A DNA stretch of 60,000 nucleotides from Phoronis australis (taxonomy: Eukaryota > Phoronida > Phoronidae), in assembly GCA_002633005.1 (NCBI GenBank), contig NMRA01000037.1, forward strand, positions 656,703 to 716,702, in the 5' to 3' direction. Of the stretch, positions 1 to 12,400 are shown one piece after another. Each line of letters opens with the position of its first letter. Position 1 is the stretch's first letter. The position numbers and the translations under genes were made by a program. The notes below the pieces were generated by a model. The model worked only from the letters and a program-made list of their open reading frames with translations, was not told where the DNA came from and did not search any database.

Positions 1-301
1 CATTTTGCCATAGCTAGCCAAAACTCGAAAATCAAATTAGGCTTTTAACGCTCATAAAACCCGTCTCATAATATTCCTTAAAGAAACGGGATTTCACTTC
101 TATTACCGACAAATTGTATAATATAATTCTGAAATAATAACAAGTCATTTACAAAAAAACTGATACTGCTGCATAGGATACATTGGAAAAAAATTGTAAT
201 GTTGAAAACATAGATGCAGCTCAAAAATAAGAAACAGAAAAGCTATGGAAAGTAGAATTTTCAAACTTGGCAGATACATGGCAACAAAGACAAGCCAGTA
301 C

Positions 302-410
302 CTCGTTGATAGCGCCAGAGAAAGTTAGCCATATTTCTCCCTTCAGCTTGTCCGGTATTCCTTTTAAAATGAGATCATTTGTTTTGTGTGTTCGGTACAT
401 GCACACGCCT
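302..410 (-). CDS. TBC1D9: TBC1D9 exon 16: start of TBC domain
   Basis: Encodes [20 protein letters not shown] then [16 protein letters not shown], the opening helix of a Rab-GAP TBC domain (the family reads G-I-P-x(3)-R/K-G-E-x-W). Acceptor TTTGCAG at 411-413, donor GAG|GTACTG at 301. Enters at phase 2 and leaves at phase 0. The downstream exons, with the arginine and glutamine fingers, lie outside the window. Confidence 0.93.
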
Positions 411-3400
411 CTGCAAAGGAGAGTTGGCAGATTTTGACACAACAAAATAATTATTAATCTAGTGAAGAACTGCAAAAGAGCACTTTAACCAGTCAGTGTG
501 GCCTAGTGTGATAGGGGCCTGCCTTCTTTACTTGAGATCGTGGGTTTGAGTCTCCCTGGGCAACGCTTCTAGACCCTGCAGTCAGCATTCTAGCTCCTCA
601 GCTTGGTTTTAACTATAGTATGTATTAATAAAGCACAAAAATGGTTCCAGTGCAATGGACCCACATGCGCGGCCATAACATGTACCAGACCGCCTGCAAT
701 TAGCTTTTTAAAGAACTGCAAAACGCGACAGAATCCAGTCTCTGTAATTTTGTTTAGCTTTACTTGCACGCTACTGTGGAACCCACAACGTGCGTTATAT
801 GAAAATCTAACTCTAAATCAGAGCATCGACAAGCATTTTTAGGGTTAGACGTAGATTCTATGTGAAGAAAAGTCATTTATAGCTGTGGTGAAAAAATGTC
901 TGCCAAATGGGTTACCTACAGTACAAGCCAAATATATTCAGACCAAATGACCCAGAATTCCCTGCCATGACACTGAGTCGAAGGTGAATTCATCGCGAGA
1001 GTAGTTTTCCTCCATGACAGAGAAAGAAGAGAATTATCAGGAAAGTAAGTAAGATGGAGTTTTGCCGTCGTGATAGTTAGTAACAGTCATTTTTGCTGTT
1101 AACAGAATTTGCCGCCACAACAGGAAATGGTATTTTTGTCTGATTACTTTTGTCTTGTACTGTATTTTCAAATCACAACAAAAAGTGATAATTCATTTCA
1201 ATTATTCTGAATCAGCACATGCACACTAGAAATCTACAGACTGCATATTATGTATAACATGGCTTCCATTTATTAAACATAACTGCTTGGTCTAGATCCA
1301 CAGCAGTCAAGAACCAAAACACCACTTTGAATCTACATCTAACCCTAAAAAATATGTTTGTCAATGCTATAATTCAGAGTTAGATTACTATTCATCAATC
1401 ACGCTTTCTGGGTTCCAGAATAGCATGTGTAAAGCTAAACAAAATTTCAGAGTCTAGATTGTGAACTATAAACTAGTAGGGTCATTTAAGACAAAACACT
1501 GCATGAACATGGTCAATTACATCTGTGTAACCAGGAGTCATGAAGGAGTTCCCTATTTACTTGTTTAGCAAGACATCATTTTGACATTGGGGACCCAGTC
1601 AAATAAAATCAAAACACCAAAATTCATGACAATGATGGTCGTTAAGCCAGATTTACATAGGTCTGTAAGTTACTAAGCACTTCGCAAGCTGCCACCTGGC
1701 TATAGACCTGGTCAATCCCAATCCTTCTAACTCTCTGGGAGCAAACAGTAAGTGCAACCGCTGTCGGACAACACCGACTAATCCAAACACATAATTTTGT
1801 CAAAAAATTCAAGTGCTAAATTACCCCCAGGGGTCACTTGATTGGGTAAATATCAAAGACTAGCAAAATTTTCGAAAATGTAATGCGACAGTGCATTTCT
1901 ATTCCACTGTGGGTCCAAATAGCGTCATAATAGTGGCAACTATGTTATCATTCAACATTGGAATAGAAGTGGCAAAGATTACGACCGACTTACTTTCCAT
2001 ACTCTTGGAAGTGCACATCCCACAGATGATTTTTGATACTTTCTTTGACTGACATGTCATCAGACCCTCTCCTTTTATGAAACTTTGTCAAGAGAGCGGG
2101 CTGAAACTCAGTACATATGTCCCCGTCAACTGCAAAACACAAGTACATTTCAATTGAAAAACTTTCGTACTGGGTATGTATGAAGTCTGCTGTCTGTTAC
2201 CAAGACAACTGCTACTTCGAATAATTATGTATTTTTGTCTGGTATTTTTCCCATTTAGCATGATAACTTAATCTAATTGCAGATAAAGCCATCATACTGG
2301 ATAGGAAACAAAAATAAAAATACCATGAAGCAAAAGTTGAATAATCTGTCATTGTGTCTTCACAAAGATTATCAAATGCACATTTTGCAACCACTCTCCA
2401 CACTGCCCTCTGTTGGTGAGTCACTGCCACCTGAACTAGTCAGCATTACTTACCTGGCCTGCCCTGATCACTCTCTGCACTGCCCCCTGTTTGTGAGTCA
2501 CTGCTACCTAAACTAGTCAGCATTACTTACCTGGTCTGCCCTGATCACTCTCCACACTACCCCCGTGTGTGAGTCACTGCCACCTAAACTAGCCAGCATT
2601 ACTTACCTGTCCTGCCCTGATCACTCTCTGCACTGCCCCCNNNNNNNNNNNNNNNNNNNNNNNNNNNNNNNNNNNNNNNNNNNNNNNNNNNNNNNNNNNN
2701 NNNNNNNNNNNNNNNNNNNNNNNNNNNNNNNNNNNNNNNNNNNNNNNNNNNNNNNNNNNNNNNNNNNNNNNNNNNNNNNNNNNNNNNNNNNNNNNNNNNN
2801 NNNNCATAAACTCAGGTTGTAAGCTTTCTCTAATCTACAGACTCTCGTAGCATTATGCATAGTTTAAGATAGCTGCATATATCTTGTGAGTTTCAATATT
2901 TTCAGCCTGAATTCTCCAAGACAACATCATGCCAAGCTTCAACTTGCAGATAGTTCAACTTACTGTTAACATTGAGTATGATATTCTCTGCTTCCTTTCA
3001 ATTAAAAACTCTACTAAATTTGGTTTATCATTTTCATGTCTACAATTCACTCGTGCGTTAAGTTGTAAATTGGACAAGGTCATGACACCATTAAGTTTTT
3101 AAGTAAATAGGGAATCTACCTGCGAGGAGTTGATTGTTTAGACAACAGGTCTGATAGTTTCTGAATGATGAAATCTCTGTCTTTAAGCTGTGCAAAGAGG
3201 AAGTTGGACTTTCCCTTGGTGGTGATGACCATCGCGCCATTCAACACAGCTGTGGCGGATGAGCTGGCCTTCTCTACGACGGTGACATCACGTAAAGGTA
3301 TAACCAAGGAAACAAGATTAGGGACCTGGAAAAATGGAATTACCAAGACGTAAATGTCAGCAAGTGGACACGGAATGTATAACATAATGAAATGTTTTAA

Positions 3401-6400
3401 AACTAAGGTGTAGCATACTATATTTTTTGTTTCTCTTAATGGTATTTAAGAATTGCCCATATATGGCTTTTGCACAGTCATTTAGTCATTCTTAATCTAA
3501 TAAAATTTCACATACCAAGTCAAATAGAGTTAAATTAGACAATATTACCATTTAAACAATAATAATCAGGGGTCTACACACTGCATTAAGGGCTTAGCCA
3601 CACATTTAAATACATTAATCTGCACAATGCCAGAAATACACAATGGTAAAAGTCACTTACAGGGGCCCCCCTATTTTGAGAACCAGTTTGATGCTCAATA
3701 ATCAGTTGAGAAAAGCTGGTTCTCAAAATCTGAGGCCCCCTTGAGTGACTACTACCAACTAAACAAAAAAGCATTACCCTACTGTTGAAGCAGACATAAT
3801 TATCAGAAATGAAAATCTTGCCCCAGGCATGGCTCTTATTGTAGGGAGTCCAAAGGGTGCACTCCGCATCACCATCTAACTTTTCAGAGACCGGCAGGTG
3901 AAATGTAGACCTGGGATGCAAATAAGGTACATTCTGAAGAAGTTTCGTTTGACCAATCCTGACTATTACACAACACAAAATTTTCAAACACAGTAGCTGA
4001 TGGTGAGCCACGAATTAACCTCAGGCCATAGTTCACAGGTTCACCCCCATGCTTCATGTCACAATGTGACATACTGGGTCTAACCAAGGGTATCGCAAAA
4101 GTTCAGGTGCCGTCAAAATAACAAATAATAGCAAGAAATCACAAATTTACAAGTCAACAAAGAACGTACTCCTGAACAACTTAATGCATCAATTACAAAA
4201 CGCTAAAATTCTAAAAAACCAAAGCACACAATAGACAGGGCTTGGAATGATCAATGTCAAAGAAAGCGGAAATTTTTACGGCCCAAAACATGCGCGCAGC
4301 CAGCCTTGAAATAGTTGATGTGGACATTTGGCTGACAAAAATTGGGAGGACTAAAAAAAAACGGTACCACCTCCAGAAGCGTACATCTGCGTCTTTTTAG
4401 CTCGTCTGCCACTCCCACTTCTACACATTTTTGGCAGTAGTCGTAGTATTTGTCACCGTGGTTTACCATCACACGAGACGCCATTGAAGAAATCCACCAC
4501 GCTATCCCAGATGCCCTGGCAATGTTGATAATTTACGTTCCTCCGAAACATAAAGAGCAACTTCCGCTTTTCAAGGTGAAAGTCGTCGGCAACGCCGCGG
4601 TAAGAAATTTGTCGCGGAAATTTTATATCAAATCCGATTTTTTTTTACGCGGAAATATAGTAAAATACACGTACAGAACATTTGAGAAAAGCGGAAATCC
4701 GCGTTTCCGCGGAAAATTCCAAGCCTTGCATAGAACACACTAATACACATTGATCAAACAAGGCGAGCGTGATTCTTTTCACCTGTAAGCTTCACTTCTT
4801 GCCCTGGCATCCAAGTCTCTCTTTAGATAGGACATGCGCTTAGACTTTTTCCTGAAAACCAAACCAACAGGTGTAAAATGTAACATCCTTGATCAACAAA
4901 CAGGCAGACAACTGATTTCTGGACCTCACTACTAGGGAGCATGAAGTGCGAGTTACTACCTCTAACACTATCCCTGTCTGTGATCTTAAACCGTTTGTGT
5001 TCGAAAAGATACCTACCTTGGCTTGAGACAAGAACGAAGTCAAGTTACAGTAAATTGAACAGGAATTATTAGACCAAGTCAGAATTGACCTATCGCAAGA
5101 TACGCCCCTTTTCGAAAAGTCTACTTAACAAACAAACATTTTTAACTGTGTCAAAAATGTTGCGTTCTGATTGGTCAATTAACCTGTCACTCAAACTCCT
5201 GGCGATAGGCCAATTGACAAGCAATAAGTTTACAGCGAATGAGATGTATCCACAAACCAAGTTGCAAAAACATCCGTCAATAGACTTCAAAACCATGGCC
5301 TCATAAAGAGAAAACAATAAAAAAACAGCCAGACAGTACAATGCCATCTAGAGGTCGATTTCAACGAAAAACCATGAATATTTGAGTTACCGATGAGTTA
5401 CCTGTTGCGTGGAAGTTTCATATCACTCGTACAACAAATGTAACCTGAAGCTAGCGAGCTAACAAAAATATAACACCGTAACGTACTAGCAAAAACATTT
5501 AACCGAGTAAAAATGACTAAAAGATTTCAAGTAGAACCAAGCATTACTTATTAGCCGGTAAGTTCTTGTCCTCCTCAAAGGTTTCATCACAGAGTAGCCT
5601 GCAAAAAAAAACAAAACTTAAAACAATGACCCAATGTAAATCCTCTTCACCACAATAAATTTTCCTACTAATGAAGGTTGTTCAATTTGGCTCCACGTTA
5701 CGTGATACAACAAAAAAGTTGGCTATTACAGTCACATGACTTTAGTAACTCAATCCAACCCGCAGGACGGGTTTCCAGTTTTAGTCATGAAATAAAGCAT
5801 GCCATATATAACAAAGACTCTTGTGAATTTACGACAACAAATCGTACATCCTTTATGCAGGTTTTTCAAATGTAAGCTGAACTCGAAACCTAAGCTGAAA
5901 TTGACATGTGCGGAATCGATGTTTTATGCCATTGAGCACAGATCTCATTCAAGTGGATCCTGCTTCAATTCTGGTTAAATTTCTACAAAATCCCGACAGG
6001 TGTTGCTCCATGCACTTAGTCACAGTTGCAACCACTTACCTTAGAAGTTTACTCATGAATGACAAATTAGCAGCTAGGAACTGTAACGTCTCATTAAACA
6101 GTGACTTAATATCAACAAAAATGTTCTTTTATGACAAAAAGTCTCACTAAACTGCCAAATAATTATGGTAAGAAGTTGGTTCAAGTTTGACAGAGCCTGA
6201 CAGAGTTCTGCCTAAGTCTGAAAACTTTATTTTGACAACAAAAATGTTCATGGACTTAATACTTTCAGGAACATAGGTAGAAGTTCCTTCACAATATTAC
6301 TAACACAGCTCAATAGCATTTTTCATGGCATCTGGAATTTTTGCTTTTAACAATTATGACAAATTTCTTCCAATTAAAACACAATATGGCGGAACATTAA

Positions 6401-9400
6401 AATTCTGTTTTATCAAAATTTTCAACAAGAGTAAACAAAAAGCAATTTTGCTTGATTATTTGACAGCTTTATATATGTTTGTCTTCAAAATTAATGCACA
6501 ATGATATTTTGAACATTTTTGACAACACAGTGCAAGAAGCTTTTAAAAAATGAAATTGAAAACCTTGGCCATTAAAATAATATTGTAGTTTGAATTTGAG
6601 GAAACTTAACAGCAGCTAGAAAAATATTATAAATATTAAAGGGACAAGAGGATTACGTTTGTTTGGAAAAAACAAAAGTGCACGGAAGAAGCGACATAGA
6701 ATAACATGCTGTTGCAGACAAATAGCACCACCCCCACCCCCTCTGTGGTTCATTCAACATTTCGAAACCAGTATCAGGCTGTTATTGTTTAACAAAGTAA
6801 ACTTGAAAACAAAATAACAAACAACTTACTGCTTCATTGCAATATTCGCCAGTTGTTCAATCAACTGAAAGGTTTCGTAACTTCGCAGAAACATGGAAAA
6901 GAAGTGCTGAAAAGCAATCATAATTAAAAGTAATGGCCCACCTTTTTGTCGTATTATTCACATCAGACGCAAGTCAACGCTGAGCAAGATAACTTGTATG
7001 AAATTGAAGTGTCGCTGATAATCATGCTTCAATAATCAAAAGATATGAAAAAAGAATTTATCATTTGCAATGTGTCTTGAAATCGACGACAAATCAAAAA
7101 AGCTTAGAAAGATACTGTATGCCGACAACTTGGTGAGAATTAGAACAAATTCAAGAAAATGTGCCACACACAACGTCGTCCTGAAGATATCACCAATTCC
7201 TGTACCAAATGGATGCAAATCTTTTGACTGTAAAGTATATATTTAGCATGCAAAACTGCTTCGTGACATCATACTCAGACTTTAACGCAGCATTCTAATA
7301 ACGATGTTTATTTCTGATGACAAGTGCGTATGTACCACCTTCAAGCAGCTTCAGTACAGAACAGACGTAAATTTCTCTGCCATGAGTTCACAAAACATAG
7401 CGAAAACAAACAGCAGCAGGTCACATAGCCAGTGTGCAAACGCTGCATAAAAAAGAAAAAAGAAAAACCTGCTTTAACTATAGAAAGAAATGAGTCAAAG
7501 TACAACAGTCTTTTACCTGGTTGTCCCGTGTCGACACTTTGATGCTGTCAGGGAATAATAGGTTGTTGCCTCTTTCAAGTTTCTGAAAAATAAAAAACTC
7601 ACCATCAGAAAATCAGATATAAAATGAAACAACTATTCAGAAATAGAGCTTTCCTAGAACAAAATTACAAATTTTGCAAAATGCCGGAAGAGCTAAAATA
7701 AATAACTAATTAATTGGAAGTAAAGGAGAAAAAATATCGTAGAGTGATTATTATAAATATTGTGTTAACCTTACAGTTTTCAATCATCTTAATAGTCACA
7801 CATATTCATAATGGACGTCACTACCATATATGAGAGAATTAACACCCAAGCGCCTATATGTGAAGGTGTGCCTATAGGTGAAGCAGCACCTAAATGTGGA
7901 GCTGTGCCTACATGTAAAGCTGCGCCTTTCAGTGAAGCTGCGACTATGGGTGAAGTGACACCTATGGGTGACGTGGCACCTATGGGTGAAGTCTGTGGCA
8001 CCTATGTGTGAAGCTGAGCCTATACAAAATGATAGCTGATGACAAGTTTTCAATTTAAAATCAACAAAGAAAATTAAAAGTACTAAAAACAAGCAAAAGT
8101 CAAACAAAAAGCCCCAGCATAAGACATGCACAGATACATGAGACTGCTGCCTCAGTCTACATGTGCAGTGTAGGCGCAGGCGCTTATGGACAAAACACTA
8201 AGGCAAAAATTTTTTCTTAACAACTGCAGAGTTTCAGGCTTAGATAAACACATTTACGGTACTCTTAATTGCCACTACAATGCCTGCTAAAGGCAATTAG
8301 TTACAAGAACTTACAGTGACGTCTGTCCATCGTAGAATGAGTTTGGATTCGCGTCCCATCATAAATGAATAAAAACAAAGGTGATTGACACTCAGGTACA
8401 TCCAACCCTGGCGAGGGACACGCCCCTTCCAGTAACTGCATGAATAGTCTACAAACACGAAATTCGTAAAATAGCATTCTTCAGAACAGCAAAATAAGAA
8501 TTATTACAAAAACAAACAACAGTTGCTAANTGTTTAACAAAATAAACTTGAAAACAAAATAATTAGCAACTTACTGCTTCATTGCAATATTTGCCAGTTG
8601 TTCAATCAACTGAAAGGTTTCGTAACTTCGCAGAAACATGGAAAAGAAGTGCTGAAAAGCAATCATAATTAAAAGTAATGGCCCACCTTTTTGTCGTATT
8701 ATTCACATCAGACGCAAGTCAACGTTGAGCAAGATAACTTGTATGAAATTGAAGAGTCGCTGATAATCATGCTTCAATAATCAAAAGATATGAAAAAAGA
8801 ATTTGTCATTTGCAATGTGTCTTGAAATCGATGACAAATCAAAAAAGCTTAGAAATATATATACTGTATGCCGACAACTTGGTGAGAATTAGAACAAATT
8901 CAAGAAAATGTGCCACACACAATGTCGTCCTGAAGGTATCACCAATTCCTGCACCAAATGGATGCAAATCTTTTGAATGTAAGGTATATATTTAGCATGC
9001 AAAACTGCTTCGTGACATCATACTCAGACTTTAATGCAGCATTCTAATAACGATGTTTATTTCTGATGACAAGTGTGTATGTACCACCCTCAAGCAGCTT
9101 CAGTACAGAACAGACGCAAACTTCTCTGCTGTGAGTTCACAAAACATAGCGAAAACAAACAGCAGCAGGTCACATAGCCAGTGTGCAAACGCTGCATAAA
9201 AAAGAAAAAAGAAAAACCTGCTTCAACTATAGAAATGAGTCAAAGTACAACAGTCTTTTACCTGGTTGTCCCGTGTCGACACTTTAATGCTGTCAGGGAA
9301 TAATAGGTTGTTGCCTCTTTCAAGTTTCTTAAAAATAAAAAACTCACCATCAGAAAACCAGATATAAAATGAAACAACTATTCAGAAACAAAACAAACAG

Positions 9401-12400
9401 AACGAAATTACAAATTTTGCAAAATGCCGGAAGAGCTAAAATAAATAACTAATTAATTGGAAACAAAGGAGAAAACATATCGTAGAGTGATTATTATAAA
9501 TATTGTGTTAACCTTACAGTTTTCAATCATCTTAATAGTCACACATATTCATAATGGACCTCACTACCATATATGTGAGAATTAAGACCCAAGTGCCTAT
9601 ATGTGAAGGTGTGCCTATAGGTGAAGCAGCAACTAAATGTGGAGCTGTGCCTACATGTTAAGCTGCGCCTATCAGTGAAGCTGCAACTATGGGTAAAGTG
9701 ACACCTATGGGTGAAGTGACACCTATGGGTGAAGTGACACCTATGGGTGACGTGGCACCTATGGGTGAAGTCTGTGGCACCTATGTGTGAAGCTGTGCCT
9801 ATACAAAATGATAGCTGTTGACAAGTTTTCAATTTAAAATCGACAAAGAAAATTAAAAGTACTAAAAACAAACAAAAGTCGAACAAAAAGCCCCAGTATA
9901 AGACATGCAAAGACACATGGGACTGCTGCCTGAGTCTACATGTGCAGAGTAGGCGCAGGCGCTTATGGACAAAACACAAAGGCAAAAGTTTTTTTCTTAA
10001 CAATTGCAGAGTTTCAGGCTTAGATAAACCCGTTTACCGTACTCTGAATTGCCACTACAATGCCTGCTAAAGGCAATTAGTTACAAGAACTTACAGTGAC
10101 ATCTGTCCATCGTAGAATGAGTTTGGATTCGCGTCCCATCATAAATGAATAAAAACAAAGGTGATTGACACTCAGGTACATCCAACCCTGGCGAGGGACA
10201 CGCCCCTTCCAGTAACTGCATGAATAGTCTACAAACACGAAATTCGTAAAATAGCATTCTTCAGAACAGCAAAATAAGAATTATTACAAAAACAAACAAC
10301 AGTTGCTAATTGCACAGATATTCAGTAGACAACAGATTCTTTATTTAAAAGAATATCGAACCTGGTTTTGACCTACTAACAGATATTAAAAATGGTGTTC
10401 TTATTCAATTCCCTGAAACAAAATAATGCTCTATAGCCCTGTAGAGTTTGGAGGAAAATTTGAAAACTCCTTTTGAAGTCTACAGGTAAGTGTGACCTAC
10501 GCTTTTAGCAAAGTAAAAAGTAACTGTGGAGAAAGACCACCCACCAAGGATTACAACAACCAATCTGAGACATAGAGAGGATACCCTTTTAGTTGATTCC
10601 TGCTTCTATCTTTCAATATTGGTGCCAATGATACATTAGCAGGTGACTGAACTAAGATTGGCTTAAATCATCAAAACAGGGTTTAGTTTCCTTTTAATAA
10701 ATGTCGCTCTTAAGGATGGCAAACTAAGAATCATTTTTGTGAAAGCAAGCACCAGCGATAACTGCGCAAACAAAATTTAATAGCATTCTTAAGGACAGCA
10801 AAATACGAACGATTCTGATAAGCAACTGCACCATTTCAGCACTCAATTTGGCGACCTCAGATTGTGTTTTGGAAAAATTCGAAGTCACCACGGAGTTGCC
10901 ACTGCAAGTGTCAAAGTCGGACAAAAATTCTCTCTAAATTCCTTTCAAATTTCATACAACCACGCTTAAATTACAACAGGAAGTAAACAGACAGAAGTCA
11001 GAACTGTTCAGTAAAAATTGAGCAAAATCAACACGATCGGTGAAATTCAACTCACCAATGATCAGGACAGGTGTCATTCTTTCATAATTTATCAATTGAC
11101 ACATTTTACATCAGGGTGCCTAGCAACAGATTAAAGTCAATAAGTGTAAACTTACAATTGACCAGTTTTTCTTCCCGTGGCATGTGAAACAACTTGTGAA
11201 AACGAACTGTCGCACCTTTGAAACTTGACGTGTCTTCCTCCCCTGTAGAAACAAGCCGAAACAAATCGATACAGGACCAATCCGACCCCAAAAATTCATT
11301 AACAAAAGACCACTAACCGTTATCAAATTGGTCTCAAATTGTGAGTTCTGGCTTTGGACAGTACTGACAGTTCGTTATTTCTTAAAATGAAATTCATGGA
11401 ATTTCAGGTTACAGCATGAACTAACGGACTGTCAGTTCTTCCAAATCACAGGGATCACTTCCAACTGGGTAAGCAGCATGAAGAGATTAAATTATGGTGA
11501 CCTAAATAAAGTGTTTTAGTAGATTTAAAAATCATTTACGGTGAATTGAAAATCATATTGGTATAACAAGTCGCGACACACTTTAACAGTAAAACATCAG
11601 AGTGGGCCAGTGTGATTCGAGTGATGACCATTGTAACAGGATGTTAAAAACATTCAACAGGACAGAGTATTAAAAGGAAATCTTGTAGGTCAACCACTCG
11701 AAAATAGAGAAACCAAGCACCCGAACAATGTGGCCAGTTATTCTCAGACTATTGACTGAACCTCAGGAACAACTTGCACAAGGGGCTAAAGTGTTTGTTA
11801 GACAAAACAAATGTTTGACCTAATTGTTCAGTGTGGCCTAAGTGTTTGTTAGACAAAACAAATGTTTGACCTAATTGTTCAGTGTGGCCTAAGTGTTTGT
11901 TAGACAAAACAAATGTTTGACCTAATTGTTCAGTGTGGCCTAAGGAATAAGTGTCCCCTTCCTATACTCAAGGTCATGAGTTCACTGAGGTACACTGCAA
12001 GACCTATGAGTAAGGTCTCTAAGTCATCAGCTTGGTTTTAACTAAATATTAATACTTATTGTTCTACTGACCACAAAAACCTTGGAATACAACAGATCAC
12101 AAAAATATGAAGTAGCTCACAAAAAAATATGAAGTAGCTCACATCCAATCATCACCCACCTTTTGCACCTTGGACGTCCTCACTGTGATGTGCAAGCAGA
12201 CTCTCGATCTTACATCTCACAAACTCAGTAGCCTCATCATCAGTTTCAAAGTTTTCTAAACATTAAACAAAAAGTCAATGGTAAATTTAAAACACTTTCC
12301 ATACTTTCTAATAACTTTACTCAGGCAGGAGATTCAATTTTCTATTCAAAATTGAATATCTTGCCCTCAGTTCATTATTATCTCAATAGAACATTTAGTG

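Larger units (their letters stand above)
6787..8529. repeat. Duplicated segment D1, left copy (unmerged haplotype contig end)
   Basis: About 1.74 kb nearly identical to 8531-10309, with which it meets at a single N (8530). The contig end GTTGCTAA recurs inside the right copy at 10302, and the right contig's start TGTTTAACAAA recurs here at 6787. Contains one copy each of TBC1D9 exons 7-9 and the 18-bp VNTR. Confidence 0.88.
8531..10309. repeat. Duplicated segment D1, right copy
   Basis: Second haplotype-like copy of 6787-8529 with scattered substitutions and small indels, including two extra VNTR units near 9690-9725. Carries exons 7-9 again in the same orientation. Sequence beyond 10309 is unique and leads to exon 6. 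Confidence 0.88.

Noticed and set aside
7789-8131. ORFs on both strands over the VNTR (M-G-E-V-x-P and C-H-F-T-H-R type repeats)
   Set aside because: They arise from an 18-bp repeat in a TBC1D9 intron; there is no start context, splice support or conserved domain, and the frame differs between haplotypes.
9539-10003. 154-residue minus-strand ORF with FTHRCH repeats, superficially like zinc-finger sequence
   Set aside because: Same VNTR translated on the other strand; the Cys/His spacing is not C2H2, and the ORF is intronic.
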